Source: JAAYHC01 sp964483175
GTDB lineage: Bacteria > Bacillota > UBA5301
Assembly (NCBI GenBank): GCA_964483175.1
Contig: CAZAAT010000080.1
Location: forward strand, 1 to 8,990
Length of the DNA: 8,990 nucleotides
Direction: 5' to 3'
Within the stretch, counting starts at the first letter, position 1; each line of letters begins with the position of its first letter. Under the pieces are notes generated by a model. It saw only the letters and a program-made list of their open reading frames with translations, did no database searches and was not told the origin of the DNA. A program made the position numbers and the translations under genes. This document shows positions 1 through 6,471 of this stretch, one piece after another.

Positions 1-45
1 CCAAAAAGTAGATGATCCAATCTGGCAATAAAAGTTAATTTAGCC

Positions 46-74
46 AGTCCGTTGAACATAAAAACGGGCTTTTT
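46..74 (+). terminator. Rho-independent terminator of an upstream gene
   Basis: The arms AGTCCGTT (46-53) and AACGGGCT (63-70) pair over 8 bp with one G-T wobble around a 9-nt loop. A T-rich run (70-74, then GTTT) follows on the plus strand. The minus strand has no T-run after the stem, so this ends a plus-strand unit lying to the left. Bases 1-45 show no supportable gene. The terminator insulates the operon promoter from upstream transcription. Confidence 0.75.
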
Positions 75-99
75 GTTTACTTTCCGCAAATATTCTTTT

Positions 100-121
100 C
101 TTTATCTTTCCTTTATCTTTG
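100..121. repeat. Tandem 11-bp CTTT repeat, putative DeoR-family operator
   Basis: CTTTATCTTTC (100-110) is followed directly by CTTTATCTTTG (111-121), identical in 10 of 11 positions. A degenerate CTTT unit lies just to the left (95-99). The period is about one helical turn, so the repeats face the same side of the DNA. DeoR-family regulators often use short direct repeats; CTTTC-type motifs are recalled for E. coli AgaR. The block sits about 100 bp upstream of a DeoR-family gene and just upstream of the likely promoter. Its role as an operator is inferred. It could also simply be a pyrimidine-rich tract. Confidence 0.4.
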
Positions 122-134
122 CTATAAGGGGTAA

Positions 135-158
135 AAAGTAAATAAAAAAAAGTAAAAC
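135..158. repeat. Paired AAAGTAAA repeats with an inverted copy upstream
   Basis: AAAGTAAA occurs at 135-142 and again at 149-156, 14 bp apart. Its reverse complement TTTACTTT is at 76-83, so the control region has CTTT-type units on its left and AAAG-type units on its right. This is compatible with multiple binding sites for one regulator in opposite orientations, or with an A-rich UP-like element ahead of the TATAAT at 170. The low sequence complexity makes chance repetition quite possible. Confidence 0.3.
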
Positions 159-169
159 AAACAAAAGGA

Positions 170-175
170 TATAAT
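170..175 (+). promoter_or_regulatory. Probable -10 box of the operon promoter
   Basis: TATAAT at 170-175 matches the sigma-A type -10 consensus exactly and would start transcription near 182, giving a leader of about 40 nt before the regulator gene. No good -35 hexamer is seen at the expected spacing: the bases around 147-152 are nearly all A. There is also no TGn extension. The promoter may therefore depend on the A-rich upstream DNA or on an activator. A weaker alternative is TATAAG at 123-128. Confidence 0.5.
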
Positions 176-221
176 TCCAAAATCTTGAATATTATTTTTG
201 TAAGGTAAATTGGAGGTGCTT

Positions 222-1022
222 ATGATGCTCCCAATTGATCGACAGAGAGTAATTGCTGAGTTGGTCAAGAAAAGAGGTACGATCACCGTTAGGGAGATTA
301 GCGAGGAGCTTGGCGTATCTCTAGTCACCGCCCGTAAAGATATCGACGTGTTGCATTCTAAGGGGCTATTAACTCGAATCCATGGTGGAGCTACCGCCCG
401 CGATATGGGAACCTCCTTCGAGCCTTATTACTACGAAAAACGCAACCAAAACCGCGAAGCCAAAGTGGGGATCGGGAGAGCGGCAGCTGAGCGTGTCAAC
501 AACGGAGAAACCATCATTATGGACTCCGGAACTACCTCCATCGAAATGGTCCCCACCCTCAAAAGTAAAGTAGGCCTTACGGTAATTACCCATGACCTGA
601 TGATCGCCTTGGAGTTGAGCACGAATTCTGAGATAAACGTAATTCTGGTTGCAGGAACGGTACGCAACAATCTCTATTCTCTGTGGGGCCCGATGACTCT
701 AGAAATGATTAAAAGACTTCATGTTAACAAGACGTTCCTGACAGCTGATGCGGTTGATATCGATTATGGTGTTAGCAATGCAACCGTAGAAGGTTCAGTT
801 ATCAAGCAGGCACTAATTGAGGCCGCCGATGAGGTTATTTTGCTTGCCGATCATACCAAGTTCGGTAAAAGAGCTTTGGCTCATGTGTGCGGGTTTGATT
901 CAATAGACCACGTTATTACTGATAAAAACATTTCACCGGCCGTTATCAAGGGATTACGAGAAAGCAAGGTACCGTTTTCGTTAGTTGACCTTCCAGGTGA
1001 TTACCAAAGGACGGAGGATTGA
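222..1022 (+). CDS. DeoR-family transcriptional regulator
   Basis: A cytoplasmic DNA-binding repressor of about 266 residues, the usual length for the family. An N-terminal DeoR winged helix-turn-helix lies at about residues 7-57, with the recognition region ISEELGVSLVTARKDI followed by the hallmark RIHGGA. The C-terminal DeoRC sensor domain (about 75-235) shows the sugar-phosphate-binding pattern: DSGTTSIEM, then TADAVDIDYGVSN and LADHTKFGKRA. Family members bind phosphorylated sugars and release DNA. GGAGG at 212-216 serves ATG 222 (5-nt gap) or ATG 225 (8-nt gap); an upstream TTG at 210 would sit on the binding site and is not used. As first gene of the operon, 3 nt before the BtpA-like gene, it probably controls its own operon through the repeats at 76-158. 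The effector is unknown. Confidence 0.93.
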   Translation: MMLPIDRQRVIAELVKKRGTITVREISEELGVSLVTARKDIDVLHSKGLLTRIHGGATARDMGTSFEPYYYEKRNQNREAKVGIGRAAAERVNNGETIIMDSGTTSIEMVPTLKSKVGLTVITHDLMIALELSTNSEINVILVAGTVRNNLYSLWGPMTLEMIKRLHVNKTFLTADAVDIDYGVSNATVEGSVIKQALIEAADEVILLADHTKFGKRALAHVCGFDSIDHVITDKNISPAVIKGLRESKVPFSLVDLPGDYQRTED

Positions 1023-1025
1023 GAT

Positions 1026-1853
1026 ATGAGTTTTATAGCAGATCTGTGTCGTAGTAATAAAAAGCTGATTATCGGTGGAGTACACCTGCTACCGTTGCCA
1101 GGCACCCCCGATTATGATGCTGATGGTGGTATGGCCAAGATCTTTGCGAGAGCGCGCGAAGACATGCTCAAGTTACAAGATGGTGGGGTCGATGCCATCC
1201 TGTTTGCCAACGAATCGGATGCACCATACCAGACGCAGGTTGGCCCTGAGATTGTCGCGGCGATGACCTATTGTATCGGACGCTTATCTGAGGAGTTGAC
1301 AATTCCCTTCGGGATAAATATGCTGCTCGATCCGATTGCTGGAATTTCAGTTGCTCATGCTACCGGAGGTAAGTTTGTGCGTGGTTATTTTTCCGGCGGG
1401 TATGTCGGGGATATGGGCATTATGGACACAAATGCCGCCGAGATTGTCCGGTTTCGCCGAGCTATTGGGGCCCAGGATGTCAGCTTGCTAAGCAATTTAG
1501 TCTGCGCCTTTGGCGTCCCTCTTACCGAACGTAGTCTGCCCGCGACCGCCTACGGAGCTATAGTTCATACGCGGGTAGATGGAGTAATTATTTCCGGGCC
1601 GGCAGCCGGTTTTGAAGCAGACACGACCGAGATAAGTAGCGTCCGGCAAGCAATCGGGCATACTCCGATCTTAATTGGAACCGGAGTCAATTATGATAAC
1701 GTTGCTGAGATGCTATCTGTGGCTGATGGAGCCATTGTAGCTAGCAGCCTAAAGATTGATGGGGTAACTCTTAATCCGGTTGATAGTGATAGAGTCAAGA
1801 AATTCATGGCCAAGGTAAATTCATTTCGGGGGGAGGTGAATGAGGCCGGTTAA
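1026..1853 (+). CDS. BtpA/SgcQ-family TIM-barrel protein
   Basis: A 275-residue soluble protein of the BtpA/SgcQ family, a predicted phosphate-binding TIM barrel. It opens with the family signature GGVHLLPLPGTP (17-28), then GVDAILFANESDAPY (about 54-68), GINMLLDP, and a C-terminal barrel end with IGTGVNYDNV and ADGAIVASSLKIDGV, typical of phosphate-binding loops, then NPVDSDRVKKFM. Cyanobacterial BtpA was linked to photosystem I stability, but members in sugar operons such as E. coli SgcQ suggest a role with phosphorylated sugars; no reaction is established that I know of. Some central positions look divergent: SNLVCAFGVPL sits where I recall a VKH-PL motif, and GDMG where I recall TDQG. GGAGG at 1013-1017 lies 8 nt before ATG 1026. 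Being next to a kinase and a transporter, it is a candidate aldolase-, isomerase- or epimerase-like enzyme (inference). Confidence 0.85.
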   Translation: MSFIADLCRSNKKLIIGGVHLLPLPGTPDYDADGGMAKIFARAREDMLKLQDGGVDAILFANESDAPYQTQVGPEIVAAMTYCIGRLSEELTIPFGINMLLDPIAGISVAHATGGKFVRGYFSGGYVGDMGIMDTNAAEIVRFRRAIGAQDVSLLSNLVCAFGVPLTERSLPATAYGAIVHTRVDGVIISGPAAGFEADTTEISSVRQAIGHTPILIGTGVNYDNVAEMLSVADGAIVASSLKIDGVTLNPVDSDRVKKFMAKVNSFRGEVNEAG

Positions 1854-1890
1854 GAGTTTGCGTATAGGATCAGTAGTCTAAATTTTAGGG

Positions 1891-1895
1891 GGAGG
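1891..1895 (+). promoter_or_regulatory. Ribosome binding site deciding the binding-protein start
   Basis: GGAGG is 2 nt before ATG 1898 but 8 nt before the in-frame GTG 1904. Normal spacing favours the GTG, which removes two residues from the signal peptide. The extra G run at 1888-1890 could shift pairing slightly upstream, so ATG 1898 is not excluded. Confidence 0.5.
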
Positions 1896-1903
1896 AAATG
1901 AAA

Positions 1904-3166
1904 GTGAATACCATCAAAAAACCCTTGGTTATAGGGGCGCTGATTGTGAGTGTGATCATGGCGGCTTCGGTTATGGCATCAGCCAAGGTCACCATTCGAA
2001 TTCAAGACTGGCGATTAGCTGAAGAGCCGGCAGGACCGTGCCTAGAGGAGATCATTGCGGCTTTTGAGAAAGAAAATCCAGATATCGATGTTATCCTAGA
2101 CGCTGTTTCAATTGCCGATAAGATTACCAAATTCGTTACTCAGAGTCAGGGCGGAGACCCACCTGACGTTGTCAGAATTTTGACCACTGATGTTCCTGGT
2201 TGGGTTGATATGGGGCTATTGCGTCCACTCGACGATCTGGTAGCTAAAGCAGGCGGTTCTCAGTATTTAACTGACTTTACCGAGTTTTTGGTCGACGCGA
2301 TGACCATTAACGGCAAGCTGTATGGTATTCCACATGAAGGCGATGCTTTGGTTTTATATTACAATGCTGATATGTTTAGGAAAGCTGGCCTAGATCCTGA
2401 TAATCCACCAAAAACTTGGGATGAGTTTGTGGCAGCGGCTAAAAAACTGACCAATCCGGCGAAGGGACAATATGCATTTGGAATGCTCGCTCACCCCTCG
2501 ATCGCCAATATCTGGATGCAGAGCTGGTTCTTGGCTAATGGTTCAAACTTCTTTAACGACGATTATACCGATACATTATTAGATACCCCAGCTGGCATTG
2601 AAGCTTTTAAATTTTACGTAGAACTCTATACCAAGCACGGAGTAGTGCCACCTGGTCCAACTGATATTGACTATGCGGCCCAAGTCAATCTGTTTACCCA
2701 AGAAAAAGTGGCTATCATCATCGGACCATTTGCGACCTATGGGGGCATCAAACTTGATAACCCCAATATTGACCTAAGAATGATGCCAGTTCCTGGCAAG
2801 GTCAAAGCAAGCTCCGGTCGGGGCACCGTCTATTCAATTGCTTCCGGCTCCAAAAATGCTGAGGCAGCATTTAAGCTGATTCAATACATTACTAATGCTG
2901 AAAACCAGTTGAAATTTTACCGTGAAGCCACCATGCTACCTACTCGCCTATCAGTTTTCGCCTTACCGGAGATTAAGAATAATCCCGAATTAACAGTACT
3001 ACTTGAAGCTAGTGAAACCGCAGTTACTTATCCTATCTACACTCGTTGGGCTGAAACTAACAGGGTAATAGTTGATGCATTACATGCAGCACTGTTGAAA
3101 ATGAAAACCCCTGAACAGGCAGCTAAAGATGCAGCCAAAGAAATTAGAATGATTATGAAACGGTAA
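1904..3166 (+). CDS. ABC transporter sugar-binding protein, family 1 (MalE-like)
   Basis: The extracytoplasmic solute-binding subunit of a carbohydrate ABC importer, 420 residues from GTG 1904 (422 from ATG 1898). The N-terminus is a clean type I signal peptide: basic NTIKK, a hydrophobic core of about 18 residues, and ASA before KVTIRIQDWR, giving cleavage near residue 27. There is no lipobox cysteine. The mature protein follows the SBP_bac_1 pattern: a first strand, AFEKENPDIDV, GGDPPDVV, LYGIPHEGDALVLYYN, then PKTWDEFVAAAKKLT and a C-terminal helical lobe. Length fits the family. Permease genes follow after 62 nt, including a strong hairpin, which is often seen after highly expressed binding-protein genes. 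The ligand is unknown; the operon's sugar kinase suggests a monosaccharide, polyol or small glycoside. A secreted rather than lipid-anchored form suggests a periplasm, or retention by the permease. Confidence 0.92.
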   Translation: MNTIKKPLVIGALIVSVIMAASVMASAKVTIRIQDWRLAEEPAGPCLEEIIAAFEKENPDIDVILDAVSIADKITKFVTQSQGGDPPDVVRILTTDVPGWVDMGLLRPLDDLVAKAGGSQYLTDFTEFLVDAMTINGKLYGIPHEGDALVLYYNADMFRKAGLDPDNPPKTWDEFVAAAKKLTNPAKGQYAFGMLAHPSIANIWMQSWFLANGSNFFNDDYTDTLLDTPAGIEAFKFYVELYTKHGVVPPGPTDIDYAAQVNLFTQEKVAIIIGPFATYGGIKLDNPNIDLRMMPVPGKVKASSGRGTVYSIASGSKNAEAAFKLIQYITNAENQLKFYREATMLPTRLSVFALPEIKNNPELTVLLEASETAVTYPIYTRWAETNRVIVDALHAALLKMKTPEQAAKDAAKEIRMIMKR

Positions 3167-3178
3167 TCTTCTTTATGC

Positions 3179-3205
3179 GGGGCTGATTAACATATAGTCA
3201 GCCCC
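3179..3205 (+). promoter_or_regulatory. Strong intercistronic hairpin after the binding-protein gene
   Basis: The arms 3179-3189 and 3195-3205 pair as GGGGCTGATTA with TAGTCAGCCCC, 11 bp with one G-T wobble and a 5-nt loop. No T-run follows, so it is not a complete intrinsic terminator. It begins 12 nt after the binding-protein stop codon. Such hairpins commonly protect the 3' end of a binding-protein transcript and lower permease expression. That role is inferred here. Confidence 0.65.
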
Positions 3206-3220
3206 ACCTATACCGGTGGG
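3203..3220 (+). promoter_or_regulatory. Second hairpin touching the permease ribosome binding site
   Basis: CCCACC (3203-3208) pairs with GGTGGG (3215-3220) around a 6-nt loop. It shares 3203-3205 with the 3' arm of the larger hairpin just upstream, so both cannot form in full. Its 3' arm reaches into the GGGAGG ribosome binding site (3218-3223) of the MalF-type permease gene. It could tune translation of that gene; this is inference from base pairing only. Confidence 0.35.
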
Positions 3221-3228
3221 AGGAAAAG

Positions 3229-4116
3229 ATGAAGGCTCAAGCTATATGGCACCGCATGCGGCAAGGCGATAAAATGGGATATTGGTTCGTTGCGCCAACA
3301 CTAATTCTTCTACTTTTGGTGATGGTTTTTCCGTTAGGGTATGCCGGTTTTCTTTCGCTACACGAAGTACTGCCGCAGACAACCAGATTTGTTGGGCTAG
3401 CTAACTACGTTAGGGCCTTTAACGACCCGGCTTTCTGGAATTCATTGGCGGTTAGTGCTAAGTTTACAGTGATCAGCGTCAGTATTCATATGGTTTTAGG
3501 CCTTGGCCTGGCCTTGCTATTATCGCAACCTTTTCGGGGCGCCAAAGTTTTTCGCTTCTTGCTGCTAATCCCTTGGATGGTTTCTCAGGTGGTAACCGGC
3601 GTGATTTGGCGCTGGATTCTCAATGCTCAGTATGGGGTCGTCAATGCGGTTCTCCAAAAACTAGGTTTCATTGAGCACTATTTGCCCTGGTTAGCAGATG
3701 TTAAGCTGGCACCGATTGCGGTGATCGTCGCTTATACTTGGCAGTGTCTGCCTTTTGTGATGATCATGCTCTATGCAGGGCTGCAAACTATACCTAAAGA
3801 GCAGTATGAGGCGGCGAAGATTGATGGTGCTAACGGCTTTCAGATCTTGCGTTCGGTGACCATTCCAAATCTCAAGTATGTCATTGTTGTTACGACACTC
3901 ATGGACTTTATTTGGGCTTTTCGACTATTTGATCTACCTAAAGTGATGACAGATGGTGGGCCGTTAAGGGCCACGGAAATGCTGTCGATCCTGGTATATC
4001 GGGTTACTTTTGAATATTATCAATTTGGTTATGCAGCCGCAATTGCTATGTTGATGCTTTTGATATCCTTGGTTTTGAGCGTAGTGTATATCAGAACCGT
4101 GTTGTCGGAGGACTAG
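3229..4116 (+). CDS. Carbohydrate ABC transporter permease, MalF type
   Basis: One of two inner-membrane subunits forming the sugar channel, 295 residues. Six hydrophobic segments are visible: about 18-44, 71-98, 106-130, 160-186, 217-236 and 263-290. The cytoplasmic EAA loop that contacts the ATPase begins at residue 194 as EAAKIDGANGFQILRSVTIP, which fits the family pattern EAA---DGA---------P. It lacks the large periplasmic loop of E. coli MalF, as is usual for the shorter CUT1 permeases (UgpA/LacF class). GGGAGG at 3218-3223 lies 5 nt before ATG 3229. Its partner permease starts 3 nt after its stop codon. No ATPase gene accompanies the pair. Confidence 0.93.
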   Translation: MKAQAIWHRMRQGDKMGYWFVAPTLILLLLVMVFPLGYAGFLSLHEVLPQTTRFVGLANYVRAFNDPAFWNSLAVSAKFTVISVSIHMVLGLGLALLLSQPFRGAKVFRFLLLIPWMVSQVVTGVIWRWILNAQYGVVNAVLQKLGFIEHYLPWLADVKLAPIAVIVAYTWQCLPFVMIMLYAGLQTIPKEQYEAAKIDGANGFQILRSVTIPNLKYVIVVTTLMDFIWAFRLFDLPKVMTDGGPLRATEMLSILVYRVTFEYYQFGYAAAIAMLMLLISLVLSVVYIRTVLSED

Positions 4117-4119
4117 CGC

Positions 4120-4935
4120 ATGAAAAAGTTTTTAACATATTTAATTCTTATCCTAATTACAATTGCGGTTCTGTTCCCGATTGCTTGGATGATATCTACC
4201 TCTTTTAAAAGCGGACCGGAAACCTTCCGCATGCCACCTACGTGGATTCCTGAGGAACCCACTGTTGCTCCGTATGTGGAAATGTGGAAGATGAAAAACT
4301 TTGTCCGCTACTTTTGGAATACAGCTGTGGTCTCGGTTGCAGCTACTTTACTCTCTTTACTGTTGTCGGTCCCCGCAAGCTATGGCTTTGCCAGGTTCAA
4401 CTTTAAAGGCACTGGTCTGGCACTATCCTTTATTTTGGTGACCCAAATGCTTCCTACGGTGATCCTGATTATCCCGTACTTTACTTTAATGCGCAGTTTG
4501 GGCTTGATCAATACGCACTTGGCATTGATTATAGCCTACGCATCATTTTCGTTACCTTTTAGTACCTGGATGTTACGGGGCTTTTTTGCCGGGATTCCCA
4601 AGGAAATTGATGAGGCAGCAATGGTCGACGGGTGTTCGCGCTTAAAGGCGTTAATCAAAGTTGTGATACCGCTGGCCGTGCCTGGAATTGGCGCCACCGC
4701 ACTATTTACCTTTCTATTAGCCTGGAATCATTATATCTTCTCGCTGGCTTTGGCAATCAACGATAGTATGTTTACAATATCCGTTGGTCTGGGGGCCATG
4801 ATGGGGGAATACCGCATTGCCTGGAACGAACTAATGGCTGCTGCGCTTATCGCGACGATCCCCACTGTAATACTCTATTTATTCTTGGAAAAGTATTTTG
4901 TCCAGGGTCTGACTGGTGGGGCGGTCAAAGGTTAA
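4120..4935 (+). CDS. Carbohydrate ABC transporter permease, MalG type
   Basis: The second channel subunit, 271 residues, with the standard MalG/UgpE layout. It has an N-terminal membrane anchor (about 5-25) leading into the family phrase PIAWMISTSFKSGPE, five further hydrophobic segments, and an EAA loop at residues 165-189 (EAAMVDGCSRLKALIKVVIP). The C-terminus ends in EKYFVQGLTGGAVKG, where family members typically close with RYFVQGLTAGAVKG. GGAGG at 4107-4111 lies 8 nt before ATG 4120. The stop codon overlaps the ribosome binding site of the kinase gene, so transport and kinase are translationally linked. It should form a heterodimer with the MalF-type subunit encoded just upstream. Confidence 0.95.
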   Translation: MKKFLTYLILILITIAVLFPIAWMISTSFKSGPETFRMPPTWIPEEPTVAPYVEMWKMKNFVRYFWNTAVVSVAATLLSLLLSVPASYGFARFNFKGTGLALSFILVTQMLPTVILIIPYFTLMRSLGLINTHLALIIAYASFSLPFSTWMLRGFFAGIPKEIDEAAMVDGCSRLKALIKVVIPLAVPGIGATALFTFLLAWNHYIFSLALAINDSMFTISVGLGAMMGEYRIAWNELMAAALIATIPTVILYLFLEKYFVQGLTGGAVKG

Positions 4936-4940
4936 GGAGG
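4934..4940 (+). promoter_or_regulatory. Ribosome binding site deciding the kinase start
   Basis: AAGGAGG lies 5 nt before ATG 4946 and starts inside the TAA stop codon of the MalG-type gene. It rules out an upstream in-frame GTG at 4916, which would add ten residues unlike FGGY N-termini and overlap the permease gene by 20 nt. Confidence 0.8.
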
Positions 4941-4945
4941 ACTTT

Positions 4946-6460
4946 ATGGCGTTTTTGCTGGGCATTGATGTAGGAACTCAAAGCTTGCGAGCCTGTCTTT
5001 TTGACCTCGCAGGCAACCTGATTTATAGCTCTACGCGGAAGTACCCCACTTTCCACCCTAAGGATAGTTGGGTTGAACAGAATCCCGAAGATTGGCGGCA
5101 GGCCTTAATTCTGACCGTCCGCGATGTGGTCAGTAATAGTGGTGTAAATACCGCTGAGATCAAAGCTGTCTCATATGACTGTACTTCCTGCACCGTTGTA
5201 GTGCTGGATGAGGTAGGTCAGCCGCTTAGACCTGCGATAATGTGGATGGATGAACGAGCTTGGCAAGAGGCCGAAACCATCACCAAGCTGGGTGCTGCCT
5301 GCCTGAAATATACTGGTGGAGTCGAGTCCCCACAGTGGATGATCCCTAAAGCGCTTTGGCTTTCAAGACATGAGCCTGAGGTTTTCGCGCGGGCCAGATG
5401 GATTATTGAGCAAACGGATTACTTGACTCTGTTGTTGACCGGACGGGTAACAGCTAGTATCAGCAATGCCTCGGCCAAGTGGCATTACGCGCTACCTCTA
5501 GGTGGCTGGCCACATGATCTACTGGCTGATCTACGGTTTACTCAGCTTCTGGAGAAATGGCCGCAGGAGATTAGACCGGTAGGTGCTTCACTGGGACACC
5601 TCTGCCCAGAATTTGCGCAGGCAACAGGGCTTAGTTTGGAGACGGTCGTAGTGCAAGGCGGGGTGGATGCCCATGCCGCGATGGTCGGATCTGGAGCCCT
5701 GAGGGAGGGGGATATGGCCCTTGTGATCGGGACTTCAACCTGTCACATGGCCCAATCGACCAAACCAATTTATGCAGATATCTGGGGTCCCTACCCCGAC
5801 GCCGTCGAAGAAGGGATGTATACTCTGGGAGGGGGCCAATCAACCACCGGGAGTATCACCAAATGGTTGTTAGAAAACTATGCACCACCTGGTACCAGTT
5901 TTGCCGAGCTCGATCATTTGGCTGAGCAAATTCCGCCTGGTAGTGAGGGTTTGGTTGCCTTAGACTTTTTCCAAGGAAACCGCACTCCGTTCAAAGATCC
6001 GTTGGCGCGCGGGGCAATCTGGGGCTTGAGCTTGCGCCATGGTCTTGCGCACATCTATCGAGCATTTTATGAGGCGGTTGCCTATGGGACTTTGGCGATC
6101 TTGGATCGCCTCGATGAGAGCGGTTACCATGTTAAGCAATTGTTCGCGGCTGGGGGAGGAGCCAAGAGTCGGCTATGGATGCAGATTCATGCTGATGTTA
6201 CCGGTCGACCCGTACAATTGCTAGGCACAGAGGAACCTGCGGCTTTGGGTGCTGCCATCTGGGCCGGTATCGGCTGCAACCTATTTAATGGCTATTCGGA
6301 TGCTGTGGGGCAAATGGTTCAGACCAAAGAAACGCTTTATCCGGATATCAATAACAAGCAAGTTTATCGTTTTTACTATCAGAAATACCTGGAGACGTAT
6401 TACGCCCTCAGGCCTTTGATGCACGAGGCTGGGGAATATCTTCGGTCGCAGAATAGATGA
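4946..6460 (+). CDS. FGGY-family carbohydrate kinase, ribulokinase-like
   Basis: A cytoplasmic ATP-dependent sugar kinase of 504 residues. The N-terminal FGGY domain begins with GIDVGTQS (6-13), the first phosphate loop. The substrate region carries WMDERA (100-105), and the catalytic base is expected to be Asp241 in GGVDAHAAM. The C-terminal ATP domain has IGTSTCHM (261-268), GGGQSTTG (295-302), GNRTP (344-348) and GGGAKSRLW (403-411). GTSTCHM with GNRTP is typical of ribulokinases (AraB and D-ribulokinase groups) rather than xylulokinase or glycerol kinase, but the protein is shorter than AraB (about 560 residues). The substrate is probably a ketopentose, pentitol or related sugar; specificity is not certain. 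No araA-, araD- or xylA-like gene is nearby. Its stop overlaps the ATG at 6457 upstream of the M19-like gene. Confidence 0.92.
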   Translation: MAFLLGIDVGTQSLRACLFDLAGNLIYSSTRKYPTFHPKDSWVEQNPEDWRQALILTVRDVVSNSGVNTAEIKAVSYDCTSCTVVVLDEVGQPLRPAIMWMDERAWQEAETITKLGAACLKYTGGVESPQWMIPKALWLSRHEPEVFARARWIIEQTDYLTLLLTGRVTASISNASAKWHYALPLGGWPHDLLADLRFTQLLEKWPQEIRPVGASLGHLCPEFAQATGLSLETVVVQGGVDAHAAMVGSGALREGDMALVIGTSTCHMAQSTKPIYADIWGPYPDAVEEGMYTLGGGQSTTGSITKWLLENYAPPGTSFAELDHLAEQIPPGSEGLVALDFFQGNRTPFKDPLARGAIWGLSLRHGLAHIYRAFYEAVAYGTLAILDRLDESGYHVKQLFAAGGGAKSRLWMQIHADVTGRPVQLLGTEEPAALGAAIWAGIGCNLFNGYSDAVGQMVQTKETLYPDINNKQVYRFYYQKYLETYYALRPLMHEAGEYLRSQNR

Positions 6461-6465
6461 GGTGG
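6459..6465 (+). promoter_or_regulatory. Ribosome binding site deciding the M19-like start
   Basis: GAGGTGG lies 6 nt before ATG 6472. The earlier in-frame ATG 6457, which overlaps the kinase stop as ATGA, has no comparable site at the right distance, so 6472 is preferred. Translational coupling from the kinase could still allow some use of 6457. Confidence 0.6.
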
Positions 6466-6471
6466 TTTGAG

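Noticed and set aside
1..45. Possible gene end or tRNA tail before the first terminator
   Set aside because: Too short and AT-rich to support any product; no tRNA-like arms are visible.
369..670. Open frames on both strands inside the regulator gene
   Set aside because: They lie wholly within the DeoR-family coding sequence and are explained by its codon pattern.
1026..1853. Photosystem I biogenesis role suggested by the BtpA name
   Set aside because: The gene sits in a sugar-uptake operon with no photosynthesis genes; the name is inherited from a cyanobacterial relative and SgcQ-type members occur in non-phototrophs.
1858..1884. Possible internal promoter TTGCGT and TAAATT ahead of the binding-protein gene
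   Set aside because: The 15-bp spacing and weak hexamers are not convincing in a 44-nt gap; read-through from the operon promoter explains expression.
4916..4945. Longer kinase start at GTG 4916
   Set aside because: It would overlap the permease gene, adds ten residues unlike FGGY N-termini, and has no ribosome binding site, whereas AAGGAGG precedes ATG 4946.
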